Source of the DNA: Strigops habroptila
Taxonomy: Eukaryota; Chordata; Aves; Psittaciformes; Psittacidae
Assembly (NCBI RefSeq): GCF_004027225.2
Contig: NC_044277.2
Span: 135,713,057 to 135,777,056, forward strand
Reading direction: 5' to 3'
Length of the DNA: 64,000 nt
The notes under the pieces are model-generated. The model saw only the letters and a program-made list of their open reading frames with translations. It had not been told where the DNA came from and made no database searches. Both the position numbers and the translations under genes were made by a program. Below are positions 12,689-23,500 of the stretch, one piece after another. Positions within the stretch are counted from its first letter, which is position 1, and each line of letters begins with the position of its first letter.

Positions 12689-12880
12689 GGCGCCATGAGG
12701 CCGCGGCGGCCGTTTGCGCCGCTCGCTTGGTAACGGCGGCGACCGGCGCCACCGCGCCCCCTGCAGGCAGCGGCGGCGAGAGTGCTCCTGCAGGGCGGGG
12801 GGCCCCTCATGGCCCCGCCATTTCCCCAGCACCCACTGTCCTACCCCCTCACAGCCCTCCCGCCATCTCCTTGGCACTCC
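12440..12880. promoter_or_regulatory. EFHB: CpG island at the EFHB 5' end
   Basis: GC-rich, CpG-dense DNA surrounds the EFHB start codon. There is no TATA box at a suitable distance. A lone GGTAAC half site of the RFX X-box lies at about 12728, which is notable for a ciliary gene, but no convincing second half is present. Open frames on both strands here are composition artefacts. Confidence 0.75.
12623..12688 (-). CDS. EFHB: EFHB exon 1 (start exon)
   Basis: ATG at 12688-12686 opens 22 codons containing EGRFTDWFPELSA, which end at a GTGAGT donor. The frame stays open upstream to 12877, so a longer start cannot be excluded. The ATG chosen is the last in-frame one before the conserved block and lies in the CpG island. 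The start of the mammalian protein is much longer; here the coding sequence begins at the conserved core. Confidence 0.8.
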
Positions 12881-15800
12881 CTGGAGAAAGCATGGAAAGA
12901 AGTTGCGCTCAAGCTATTTTGTAACCCTCATGATATAAGAAAGCAATTAGGGTGCAACTGCGGAGATAGTATGTTTCTTAGAGCAATTATTGAAGTCCCT
13001 GAAAATCCACCAGCTTTCAGACAGGTGGCTTGGCTCTTTTTCGGGTTGAAAGAAAGAAAGGTCTTACATGGTCAGAAGTCTGACCAATCTAAATCTTTAT
13101 TAATTATTCTAATAAAAAATATAGCCCCTTTCACAAACATCCCATGTATAAAGGTATTAATAAAATATTTTACACTGAGACTGTTGCTTTAAAGAAAACT
13201 GAAACTCCCATGAGGACATGTGAATGCTCTTACTGTTTGTCTTTGATGTCTCAGCACATCGTGTATCTAAAGCAATGTGTTTGTCTTTTCGAAATAGACG
13301 TGTATTCTTCCGAAAAAGCAGCGTGGGTAAGACTGAAAAAGTTTCACCCTGTTTAAAAGCCCCTCAACTCTTACAAAGACTTTTACTCTCAGTTGACATT
13401 TAGTAACCTCGCCCCTTCTTCCCAGCAAAACATCTCAATTTAATCACATCCTGCTGCATTCTCCATAGCCCTATGACGGCAAAACCAATTTTAGATAAAC
13501 ATACAGAACTTAACCGTAATTAATTAACAAACATTACCAGCTGCTGCCATTTTATTCTTGGATCTAACATTTGTTTGATAAGGATTTACAATGAAGGAAG
13601 CTAAATTAAAACTGAATTCTCAGGACCCTTTCCTACAAATGGAAGATGAGAGGCTGGGGCAGCGATTGTTCTGTGATGACTGGGCCACCAGGCGCTAGGG
13701 GTGCCTGACTACCTGCTCTGGCTGCCAGAGGCACCAACAGCACATGTCAGTACTATGATCAGCTAGCTTCTAGTGTGCATGAACATAGCTTCATGTTCTC
13801 AGGTAACAGCTGTTATCATCAGCTATAATTTAGCTGTGGCCATGCCTGTGCCCTTCCTCAAAATTAGGTGTGCTTTTCGGCTGTAGACATGCCTGTACTG
13901 CCCCGCTGATATAGAACATCCACGACCAGTTGGAAAGTAAAGATGCTCTTGCACATTCTCAACATGTTCAGTTCATTTCATATTTCAACTGTATTTGTTG
14001 TTGAAATTTAGAGTGTGCCTGCCAAATAAAGCAGTAATTGTTGGTAATTTAATAAACAAAATAAAATGATAGGTTATGTCTTGCCTTGTGATCCATCCGT
14101 CAGGTGCAATATCTAGTAAAGGCTAAATTGAGATTTAAACAGAAGTTCAGGTGTTAGAAATTAGGGATGAATTTGATCTGGTTAAGAGGACTAACTGGAT
14201 AAGGATAAAGCTGTCGGAACAAGAGAGAACTATTTATACAGAGGAAAAGCAAAATATAGGATTGTGAAAATTATATGGTAATAGCAAGGCATGAGACACT
14301 GGGGCTTGAATTTTTACTCTTGTGTTTGTTGTTTTTCTAGCTGGGCATCTACCTGTGCTCAAGGTATTACCGTTTTTCCTACATGCCGTTATTTAATTTA
14401 TTTTTACCTTTTTTTTTTTCCCCCACTAGGTGGCCACACTTGCTGATTAAAAGAATCTACTCGGCCCCTACGGAGTGGGTTGGGTCAAAGGCAGAAAAAT
14501 AGGACCTGACCATGTAAAAAGAATGCCTATTGCAGAAACAAGTAGAGCAGAAGTCCTCAGGCTTCTCTGGTTTGCTCCTCTGGGTTTTTTTCAGCAGAAA
14601 TGTGGGTCCCTATAAATCAAGTTGAAACCTACTAACAATATACATGCTTTTCTCAGCATTCACACATCTCTTGGAAGCAAATCCTAAACCCTCTCAGGCA
14701 AAAAACCTGCTCTTACAAATGCTCTCATTTGCTAGCCTCTTCGTGGAACAGGGAGATGCCTCACTGACTGCTTTCCACAGGAGATGCATCCACGTGCCAG
14801 AGAAAGCAGGAAACATTTTTATCTACAGGAGCTGCTTCTATTATGAATTACTATAGAAGGGTGGATACTGTAGAAAGCTAGCTAGTAAAAAGGTAAATAA
14901 TGCAAACAAACATCAAAAAATCCACACACCAAAATCTACTATTAAGCTGTAAAAACTGTATCAGCATTTTCAACCCATACCAGAAAAAAAAAAAATCTTA
15001 AAAATGTTAATGTTGAAGCCACAGAAGTTAAACTAAAATAGTAATGGATGAATTTGGACATATTTTCCCTCCATATAAATTGCATTAAAAGTAGACAGGA
15101 TTCAGCCTGGTAGAAGTCAGGCTAAGTGCATTCTCAGCATATTGTGAGTGGTTGCACGGTATGAGAAAGGGTAGTAAGAGTTAAGAGTTTCTTACCTCTA
15201 TTTTCTAGGTGTTTTCCTAAAGCCCAGAGTGCAAATACAAAATGCGAACTCAAAGTTCCGTGTAGATGTATCCAAAGAAGGAGCTGCACCTTCTCCCTAT
15301 AGTTCTGTTCATTTTAGGAACCACTGCCATATTCACTCTTTCTCAGATCGAAAGTTAACTGGTGTACAGGAAGAATATTTCTAGGATAAGAAGGGTCTGT
15401 AAATTTTAAAGATAAGTTGAAGAATTAACAAAAATTAACTCCATTTTAGGAAAAAAAAAAAATCAAAACTTTCTTGACTTCAGCATGAATTTTTCATCTC
15501 CTACATTAAAAAAAAACCCCAATCAAACAAACAAAAAAACCCCAAACATACATATCTGTAGAAATCTGTTTTGGAAAATACTCAACAAAATATTCCCTTG
15601 TACAGCAGTACTTCATTTGAAAGTTACCACTATTTGCTGACATCTCATTCCCCAAATACAGCGCCGCCTTCTGTCTTGTTCAGGCTAAAACTGAGGAATG
15701 GAAACTGCCTAAACCCCTTAATTTTACTTTCTGTATGAAGCACAAAGACCCCATGTTCTGCAACACAGTTCTCATTTTGAATATGGTGCTGGCATAGACA

Positions 15801-17590
15801 GCAGTCAAAAGCATTACATTTAAAATTTCCTGACGTCTCTGAAGGCATAAACTCAATGTAAAAGGCTGCAAATGTTGTGAAACTCTTGAAGGATGTCAGC
15901 CATGCTGATACACTTTGCTGTTGTTATTACCTGGTTACTTCCATGGTTTTTATTCCACTCATTTACAGTTAGAAATAAGCTGCACCTTATATGCTACGAT
16001 ATGACCAAACCAATGGATGCACAGGAACAATGTACACAAGCAGAGATAGAAGACAGAAAAAAAGATACTATAGCAGATGGACACGTCAAAAAACAAGGGG
16101 GGGGGGGGGGAGTTAAAACAGAATGAAGAGGTTCTGCGTGTCCTCTAAAATCTGTTTCCACTTCTTATTACATCTATGGAGTCAGATTTAAACACAAAAA
16201 ACCTGAAGAGAGCATATTATTAAACTCTGCAGAGAAATGCTGAAATAGATAGAAACCCATGCAATTATGAACCACTAACATAATTTTTTTTGTTAACATC
16301 ATCCAACATAGTTTCACTTTTGGTATTTGACATATGACCCAAGATACATAAAATATGAAAACATCATCACTGGTAGGGCTATCCAGTTGATTTCACAGAT
16401 TTCTTTCAAATAGCTATTTGTCCAGACTACAACAGAAGAAACTCACGTTCATTGCTAACATTCAGAGAGACCTGTCAAGGCCAAAACACAGTAACTGGAA
16501 CTTGGTCATCTGGTTACTGCGACACGCTTGCCTACCTCTATTTCACACATTACAGAATCTTTGCTGTTTGCTCACACTGTGTGTCAGCATCAAGCAGCAA
16601 CGAACAATTTGGGAGTTTCTGAAAGCAGGAAAGACATACTATAGCTCTGTGTTGTGGTCAGGGAGTTAGCTAGCCAGTAGGACCCTCATGCATGAACACG
16701 CGTTATAGCGGCACACCAGTATCGTAGCTCCACTGTTGTGCATTCACTACATCATCCAAAAAATGGACCCTCTATATACTCAACAGACAAAAAGTATGAG
16801 AGATTTGCATTCATGCTAGCAGGTTCAGTAAAATGGCCTACTGCAATGTATCCTAAGTCTGCTGACAGGTATTTGAAAAGGAAAACTTCTAATATTTTAT
16901 GTGAAAGCAACACATTCTTTATCATTTTTGCCCTCTTTTCATCAGTCTAACTGTATCATGTAATTCCTGTAAAAATATTCCATTCAGCCTTGAATTTCAG
17001 ACACAATTCATAATCTGAAAGATTATACTGATTTTAGAAAGTATTTATGTTAGAAATACAGAATATCTGATCCCTCATATATAACGTTACAGTTCTTTTC
17101 TGAACATCAATGCATTGTTTTGTATTTTCTCTCATTCTTCCTGGCAAACTGAGCAAGTGGTTTCACATTACACCTAACCAAAGCTTGCTACTAAACAGGT
17201 GGTTCTTGGCTCTTTGTCTTCTCTGAACTCACTGTCATCTGCACCAGATCTAAGCAGCCTGCAGCCAAAGATGAGTTGGTTCAGTCACTGGAGCCACTAT
17301 GAAACTATGTCTTTCAGTGTATAATTTCTGTACGACATCAATGGCTGATCCAACCAACTCTGCAGCTCTAGGGTATCACAACTTACTCAGGAGGTGCAAG
17401 CTTGCAGATGGAAACGGAAATGCACTAGCCTCATACCTTCCATGACTGACTCTACATGTTTTCAAACGAAACATGAAATGCCATGTATGACATGAGCATT
17501 TAATCTCTAAATTGAATTTAAGTTCAAGTCATTCTAAAGATTCAGTGTAATTTTCCGTTTTTTTTTTTTTTTTTGAATCCAAAACTGTTC
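12881..17590. other. EFHB-RAB5A intergenic DNA
   Basis: AT-rich sequence with no recognisable exon. It contains a run of 14 G at 16097-16110 and short A or T tracts. Short open frames here show no family motif and no splice context. Confidence 0.6.
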
Positions 17591-17595
17591 GTGTA

Positions 17596-18142
17596 TGTAC
17601 TGGATCTGGCTGGGATGCAGTTAATCTTCTTCTGTATGGTGCTATGGTTTGGATTTGTGACTAAAATCGTGTGGATAACAAAGCAATACTTCAGCTACTG
17701 CTGAACAGTGCTTGCACAGGGTCAAGGCTTTCTCTTCTTCCCTACTTTATCATCATGTCCACCCACAGAAGGTGGCCAAGAAACCTGGGAGGGGAACACA
17801 GCCAGAGCAGCTGACCCTAATTAATCAAATGGCTACTCCATATCACATAGCACCATGCTCAGCAATAAAAACTGGAGCTAGAGGAAGAAGGAGCTGGCTT
17901 CCAAGATGGCTTAAAGGCTGGTTAGGCATTGGTCTGTTTGTGAGACATGAGTGACTTCTTTAGTATTGCTTTTCCTGCTTCCTCTTTCCTTCATCTATTA
18001 AACTGCCTTTATCTCGACCCACACGTTTTCTTGCTTCTGTTCTTCCTATTCTATCCCCTGTCCCTCTGCAGGGAGGTGAGTGACTAAGTGAGTAAGCGAG
18101 CAGCTGCCAGGTTGGTTGGATACTGGCTGGTGTTTGGATGTA
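17596..18142 (+). mobile_element. Solo LTR of an endogenous retrovirus, decayed
   Basis: The order of words matches a bird retroviral LTR family I recognise: 'ctgggatgcagttaat', 'gataacaaagcaat', 'cagtgcttgcaca', 'gggaggggaacacagccag', 'cagctgaccc', 'catgctcagcaataaaa' (polyadenylation signal at 17864), 'tattaaactgcctttatctcgaccca', and a 3' end with 'gagtaagcgagcagctgcc'. No internal gag, pol or env sequence adjoins it. TGTATGT occurs at both edges (17592 and 18139), possibly a trace of the target duplication. Exact borders are uncertain because of decay. The open frame at 17712-17954 is internal to the LTR. Confidence 0.85.
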
Positions 18143-18145
18143 TGT

Positions 18146-19940
18146 TCATAACGTATATAATAAAAAAAAATCTGTCTATCTAGATTCTGATGTTTTGCTC
18201 AGCAAATACTGCAGTCCAGTTGAACATACTGAAACCAGCCAGAGGGTTATAGCAAATGAGCAGTGCATTAGTGCAAGATTACCTAATTTAAAGGGCAACT
18301 CTCACAAAAATTCTTAAAGGCGGTCTCTACTGTAAGCTTTAGAAAACTCCCAGCTCAGAACACTTGCATGCTTTCAACCACATTTCTCTGGAGCTGCTCT
18401 GGCTTGCCAGAGCCTTTTTCACTCTGTTATGTATCCACCTTACAAAAAGCTTTATGTAAGTGATTAACTTTTACTTTATTAAGTAGAGTGGTGAAATTAT
18501 TACTCTGAGACAAATCTGCTACCAGTAGAAACATACATGGAAAAGAAAAAGATTAAAAGAACAGTCTGGTCTTATTCCATTCACTTCATCAATTTTTAAA
18601 GTATTGATATGGCCATATCAATATGGGGAAGGGGGAAAAAAGACCACAAGAAATCCCCACTGAAAATGCAAAAGCAGACAGATATGAGATTTAATGATCT
18701 CCCTATCATTCTACAAGGCCATAGGCTATTTTACAAGTAGTGAGATTTTTGTAAAGCAGCACTAAAAGCAGAGATTACTTTTAAAAAGGCTGTGACATGA
18801 TTGATTTAACCTTTATTCCTGTTCTCAGCATATTTCTACAGTAGCAGCAACAGCAGAAGATAGATGTGCACTGGCAAGAGGACTGACTGGACAACTAACA
18901 CTAAAGTCATATTTTATGAATGAGTGGCATAATGAGCCTCACGTCTGGTTTAACGCTGTCCACAGGTTCTCTGTAACTTAATTTTTCCCTCAATTAAATA
19001 CATGCGGTTGAACTAAAGCATATTTTGAGAATACAGCAAGATCAAATCTTGATTCAGTATTTCCAGTAATGGAGTACCTAAGCTATCTTCATTAAATTGT
19101 ACCAATGATTAAATAACATTACTGATAAACTTATTAAATGCCTTACCAGTTCTGTTTATTTCCTTCAAATGCCAAGTATTAGACCTTGTTGAATCCGCTA
19201 GACTGAAGAAACACTTACGACTGTTTTATACAGCCCACTTACAGCCCGTGACCCTTCTCTAACAAGGTCAGCAGCTCTTCGCATCTGCCACCATGAGGCA
19301 AGTTTTCCAGTCTTGTAACTATTCTTACTATCTTCTAACAATTTATCCTCAAATTTTTCAGCATTCCTCCTCAGTTACTGACATATAAAGGGACCTGGGA
19401 TTACAAAGACTTCACAAAATACACCAGTAACACAGAAAAATGATGATGTATGTCCAACAACCTTTAAAGCAATGCAGGTTATTTAATAATTGCATGTATT
19501 AAGTTGGGTTGTTTGTATCCACCTACCAATCAAGATTTGTTCTGTGTTAGCAACCTGTTCTCTTAGGCTTATTATTAGGGGACTGCTAAAACCTGTCTAA
19601 GGCTGTAACAGCGGTTGTTCACTTTTTAAAAAAGTTAGGTAAATTCCCAATTGTAATTCAGATTTCCCTGAGCAGTTCCTTCTTTCAACTCATTTGACTA
19701 ATAGCTTTGGAAACCGGTTCTCTCAAAGCATTAAACCAGGCCCTTTCTGCCCGTGCGATATTTGGCACCCCAGCAGCCCACTCAAGCTGCACCGCACCTG
19801 CAGTCCCTGCAGGATGGGCATGGAAGGCGCTCCCACACTCCTCGGTGCTGAGAAGAGGCAGCGGGTACGGGACATCCAGCAGATCACACGGACAAAGTCC
19901 CTGTCGGGCCACCTTTGCAGCGACGTACTCGCCTCTTCGG
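18146..19940. other. AT-rich upstream flank of RAB5A
   Basis: Apart from the palindrome, no exon, repeat family or RNA gene was recognised. The base composition changes sharply to CpG-rich near 19.95 kb. Confidence 0.55.
18602..18623. repeat. Perfect 22-nt palindrome
   Basis: TATTGATATGG is followed directly by CCATATCAATA, giving a perfect palindrome with no spacer. It lies in the intergenic region about 2 kb upstream of the RAB5A promoter. No function is evident; it could be a homodimer binding site or chance. Confidence 0.9.
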
Positions 19941-20128
19941 GACTTACCCGGCCACAAAACACAGGCCGAGAACCCGGCCGGGGGACAGAAAGGCAGCCCT
20001 CCCACACCGCGCCCATCCGGGGCCCGCGGGTAGCCCGCCTCGCGCCTCTCCCAGAGGCCTCCGCGCGGGACGGCACGTGGCGACCATGGGGGGGGGCGGG
20101 GGTAATCCACCCCCCCACCCCGCCGCGC

Positions 20129-20142
20129 GTTGCCATGGTAAC
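20129..20142. promoter_or_regulatory. RFX X-box
   Basis: GTTGCCATGGTAAC fits the full X-box pattern GTNRCC-N2-RGYAAC with both half sites. It lies about 200 bp upstream of the inferred RAB5A start, flanked by G/C homopolymers. Binding is inferred from the motif alone. Confidence 0.7.
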
Positions 20143-20143
20143 G

Positions 20144-20159
20144 CCCCCCCCGGGGGGGG
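20144..20159. repeat. C8G8 palindromic block
   Basis: Eight C are followed by eight G, then a short GT run. Together with the G9 and G5 runs near 20089-20103, this gives a region able to form G-rich secondary structure on either strand. Confidence 0.85.
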
Positions 20160-20216
20160 TGTGTGTGTGAATAAGAGGAAACAAAAGGAGGAGGGGAAAA
20201 GGTGGGAAACAAGGCA

Positions 20217-20226
20217 GTCACGTGAC
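20217..20226. promoter_or_regulatory. CLEAR / E-box palindrome (TFEB, TFE3, MITF, USF type)
   Basis: GTCACGTGAC is a perfect match to the 10-bp CLEAR palindrome that marks genes under lysosome/endosome control by TFEB-family factors. It lies about 120 bp upstream of the inferred start of RAB5A, an endosomal GTPase, so the site makes biological sense. USF1/2 bind the same core, so the factor is not settled. Confidence 0.75.
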
Positions 20227-20275
20227 GGGCGAGCGAACCGGAAGCGCATGCCGCGGGCGGGCCGTGACGTGGCGC

Positions 20276-20329
20276 CGGTGGCGGAAGTGCGTGTGTGTTT
20301 TGGTCGGGGCCGAGGCGGTGGCGGAAGTG
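20276..20329 (+). promoter_or_regulatory. Direct repeat of an ETS site
   Basis: The 14-mer CGGTGGCGGAAGTG occurs at 20276-20289 and again at 20316-20329, exactly 40 bp apart. Each copy holds a GGAAGTG ETS core. Such sites often position the start of CpG-island promoters, so transcription probably begins just downstream. Confidence 0.7.
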
Positions 20330-20339
20330 GCGGCGGGCT

Positions 20340-20540
20340 GGGAGAGGCACGGCTGCGCCCCCGCCCCTCGCCCCCACCCGAGGAGCCGCCTCCCCTCTTC
20401 CCCCTCCTCCGCCCACCCTGCCCGGCTTCCCGCCAGCCACGACGGACGGGCGGGCGGACAGACACCGCTGCGCCGTCGCCTGCTCCCCCGGCTGCTCCTC
20501 GTCCCCCCCGCCCCTTGCGCGGCCGTCGCGGCCCGGCCAG
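20340..20540 (+). other. RAB5A: RAB5A non-coding exon 1
   Basis: The 3' end is set by a consensus donor (CGGCCAG then GTGAGG at 20541). The 5' end is an estimate, placed after the duplicated ETS sites. The exon carries 5' untranslated sequence only. Confidence 0.6.
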
Positions 20541-23500
20541 GTGAGGAGAAGGAGACGACGACGGCGGCGGCGGGCCTGGCGGGGCGGGGGCCGCGGGCCG
20601 CGCTTGCGGGGCGATGTGGCCCTGGCGATGGAGGGGAAGAAGGAGGGGGATGTCTCTTGTTCGGGCTCCGGCCGGCGTTCGCCCCTCCGGGCCCCGCCGT
20701 CGCCGGGCCCTGCGGGAACGCTGGGCCGTGGGACGGGCTGCCGAGGTGGGCAGCCCGGCGTGCGGGGAGGAAAGGCTGGTCTTTCCCTTCCCGTCTCAAA
20801 ATGGCGCCCCCGATTTTCCCACTTCCCCTTATTCCTGTGCCTGGAAGGGAGTCGCGGGGGAGGGGAGGTGGTGGTGGCGGCGGGGCTTGGAGGGGCTGGG
20901 CCCGGGGCCGCGGCGCGGAGCGGGGATCTTCCCCTGCGCGCGGGCTCTCCTGCGGTCAATTACCACTGTCTGGGCCCAGCTACAGAGGCAGGGTTGTTCC
21001 CTTCGAGTCGCTTGTGATATATGGAAGGGGAGGTAGGGTGATGGGTTCCTCGCTTTCCCTTTCACTTGTGGCTGGAGGAGGGACGCTAGATAAGGTGGGA
21101 AGTGAAATACTCGGACAACATGTCTCCATCCGGGGGATCAGGACGGGCCTAGTATAGTTGGTATGCTCTGCATAAGACTTAATTGTTGCTAGATATAAAG
21201 CTAGCATATAGTGGAGGAACAAATGTATGCCTTGGTATGGAGAGCTAAGTTGTTTAAGAACTATCAAAATGTTCCAAACAACAGGGCCATAAAAGGCTAT
21301 TCTGTCAGCGTTTTCAATTTATTTTTTCTCTCCCATTACCTTATGTCTCTTTCAGAGTCTGGGGATGGAAAAAAGGCTGAACAACTAATTAAGCAGCTAA
21401 ATTAATCAACTTCTTCCACATAACGTTCAGACCAAGTAAAAAACATGGCATCTTTGTTTTTTCCAATTTGGGAGTGACTTTTCAGAGTTGCAGGCAGGCT
21501 AGGTTGCATGTATCGTTCTGTAATAAGAAATGTCAGGAGAAAGGTAGATGTTGACTGAAGTCAGATGGCTGGAGACAACGATAGTACAGTCATCATTACT
21601 TACATGATAAACCAGTTTATCTGAAAGTAATTGGTGCTATATATCATCCATAAGAGCTTATGAGATGGTTATTATCTTTAATGGGAAGGCTGTGATTTTT
21701 TTGCAGTGACTGTGTTGATTCGTTTAACTGACTGTCTCATTATGTTTCAATATAAACTGGCTTACATGTGACAAGCATTTGATAGTTGTATGTATCACTG
21801 TCTTGAACACTGCAGTAAGATGCCACACTGATTCTGCCAAATCTGGAATGGAATGACAAAAATACTGGTTAATAGGAATGCCTAAAAATTAAGGGGGTTT
21901 TGATACTGCTTTTTGAAACATTCAAGGTAGCCCTATGTAAATAAATTCAAAGTAGATAGTGGTTGCAACTTCAGCATTGTATGATCTGTCTCTGTTCATG
22001 AAGTGTGAAAAAGTTTATTAGAAATCACTACAGTAGTAACTGTGTTCGTGGTAAGAAACATTGTCGTTTGCTCTGAAATATAAAAGTGGTGGGATGTTTT
22101 AAATGGTTTTAAATTTATCATTTTTTTTTTTTGTTGTGATGTTGGTATTTGATAATGCACTTAATCACACTGATTGCAGAAACAGTGTGAGCTGACTTAA
22201 TCTCTTCGGTAGGCTGGCTCTTGTCACTCGTATTATTTTGATACTTTATTAGCTGTTTTGTAGTTTCAAGTAGGCACTGATCTGAACCCTTACGTGACTG
22301 AACTATGCTATTAAATTGTGAGTTTGTAGGTATTGGCTAATTTTGTGCACTGACTCAAACATAATAAAATCTATGTGGTGGTTATTAAAATACATATGAC
22401 TCTTCTCTTTCATAAATTAAACTCATCAACAAAGACTATCCAGGATCATATAAATTTCTCTTCCAGAGAATACCCAGCATCTGGTAAATTACTTGGTAGG
22501 ATTAACTTTCCTACTATAGTGCTCCAAACTTTGTTGTTCTGGCATTTCAGCATGGAGCTGCTGTGCCTTTGGGGGATACTCACAAGAAGAGTGAAAGTTT
22601 CTACTTCTTAAGACCTATGTATTTGTAGTGCCCAAGACTGCAGAATGGGCTTTGTCTTTTAATATATGATGGAGCTCTTCCATTAAACTCCATAAAAGTA
22701 AGAAAATCTCCCTTATTTCTGTGCATGTGTAGCCATCCATCTAAGACACTTTCATAGTATTTTCCTCAGCAGTATTTTATATAAGTAATTCCCTTAAATA
22801 TCTTCCTTAAGAGCTTGATTCAAGTCACGGTTGTGTATTTGTTTTTGTGTAGATGAATGAAAATGCCTTATCAAGGTTTTATTTCTTCACATGTTCCAAA
22901 CATACTGATTACAAAAGTTTGCTTAGTATACAAAAATGGGGGAGGGGTAGTGGGTCGTTTCCTGGAAGTTTTCACCAAAACTAAGGATTAAAATTAGGTA
23001 TGGCTGCTTTAAGCCCTTTAACTAAGTGTTCAAAATTGTCTTGAAAGTGATTTGTCAAAAAAGACTTGAGTTTGCAGTGCGTGCGTCCATGTGGGCTACT
23101 GAATGTAGTGTTCCTCTCTTCTGTGGTGCTCTTCTTATGGTTCTCAAGGCTGGTACTTTACAGATGATTTAAGGAATGGGAGAATGAATGCGACCTGAGA
23201 CTTGGAGTGTATGTGGGGTTTGTAGCATTGAAATCTACTTTTAAATCCTTGTGAGGCACTATATTCAGCACAGAAATGTGAAAAGATCAGGTCAAAAACA
23301 TTCTGTAATGGCTGTGTCAAACTGTAGTACTGCTTCTCTTCAGATTAATGTAATAGTTTCCTAATTTTTTGTGTTTGTGTGCTGCCATGTTGTGAACTTA
23401 ATGAAGAGTTTCAATATCATCTGAAACTTCAAAATATGGTAATTTCCATATACACTCATGCAAGGTGTTAGTGACTTTTCTACTATATCAAAGTCATCTG

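Larger units (their letters stand above)
19960..20960 (+). promoter_or_regulatory. RAB5A: RAB5A CpG-island promoter
   Basis: About 1 kb of very CpG-rich, TATA-less DNA precedes and contains the non-coding first exon. Upstream of the inferred start it holds an RFX X-box, a CLEAR E-box, a CRE-like GTGACGTGG (20264-20272) and several ETS sites (CCGGAAG at 20238, GCGGAAGTG at 20281 and 20321). A YY1-like CAAAATGGCGCC lies in early intron 1 near 20797. The long open frames on the minus strand here (19685-20959) are composition artefacts. Confidence 0.85.

Noticed and set aside
12407-12877. Longer EFHB N-terminus or a separate 156-residue protein
   Set aside because: The frame is open upstream of the chosen ATG, but the extra residues look like translated CpG island, while the conserved block starts at MERQL.
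17712-17954. 80-codon open frame
   Set aside because: It lies inside the LTR and has no coding role that can be supported.
19685-20959. 424-codon minus-strand frame and overlapping plus-strand frames at the RAB5A island
   Set aside because: GC-rich composition removes stops in all frames; no conserved motif, and it overlaps promoter elements.
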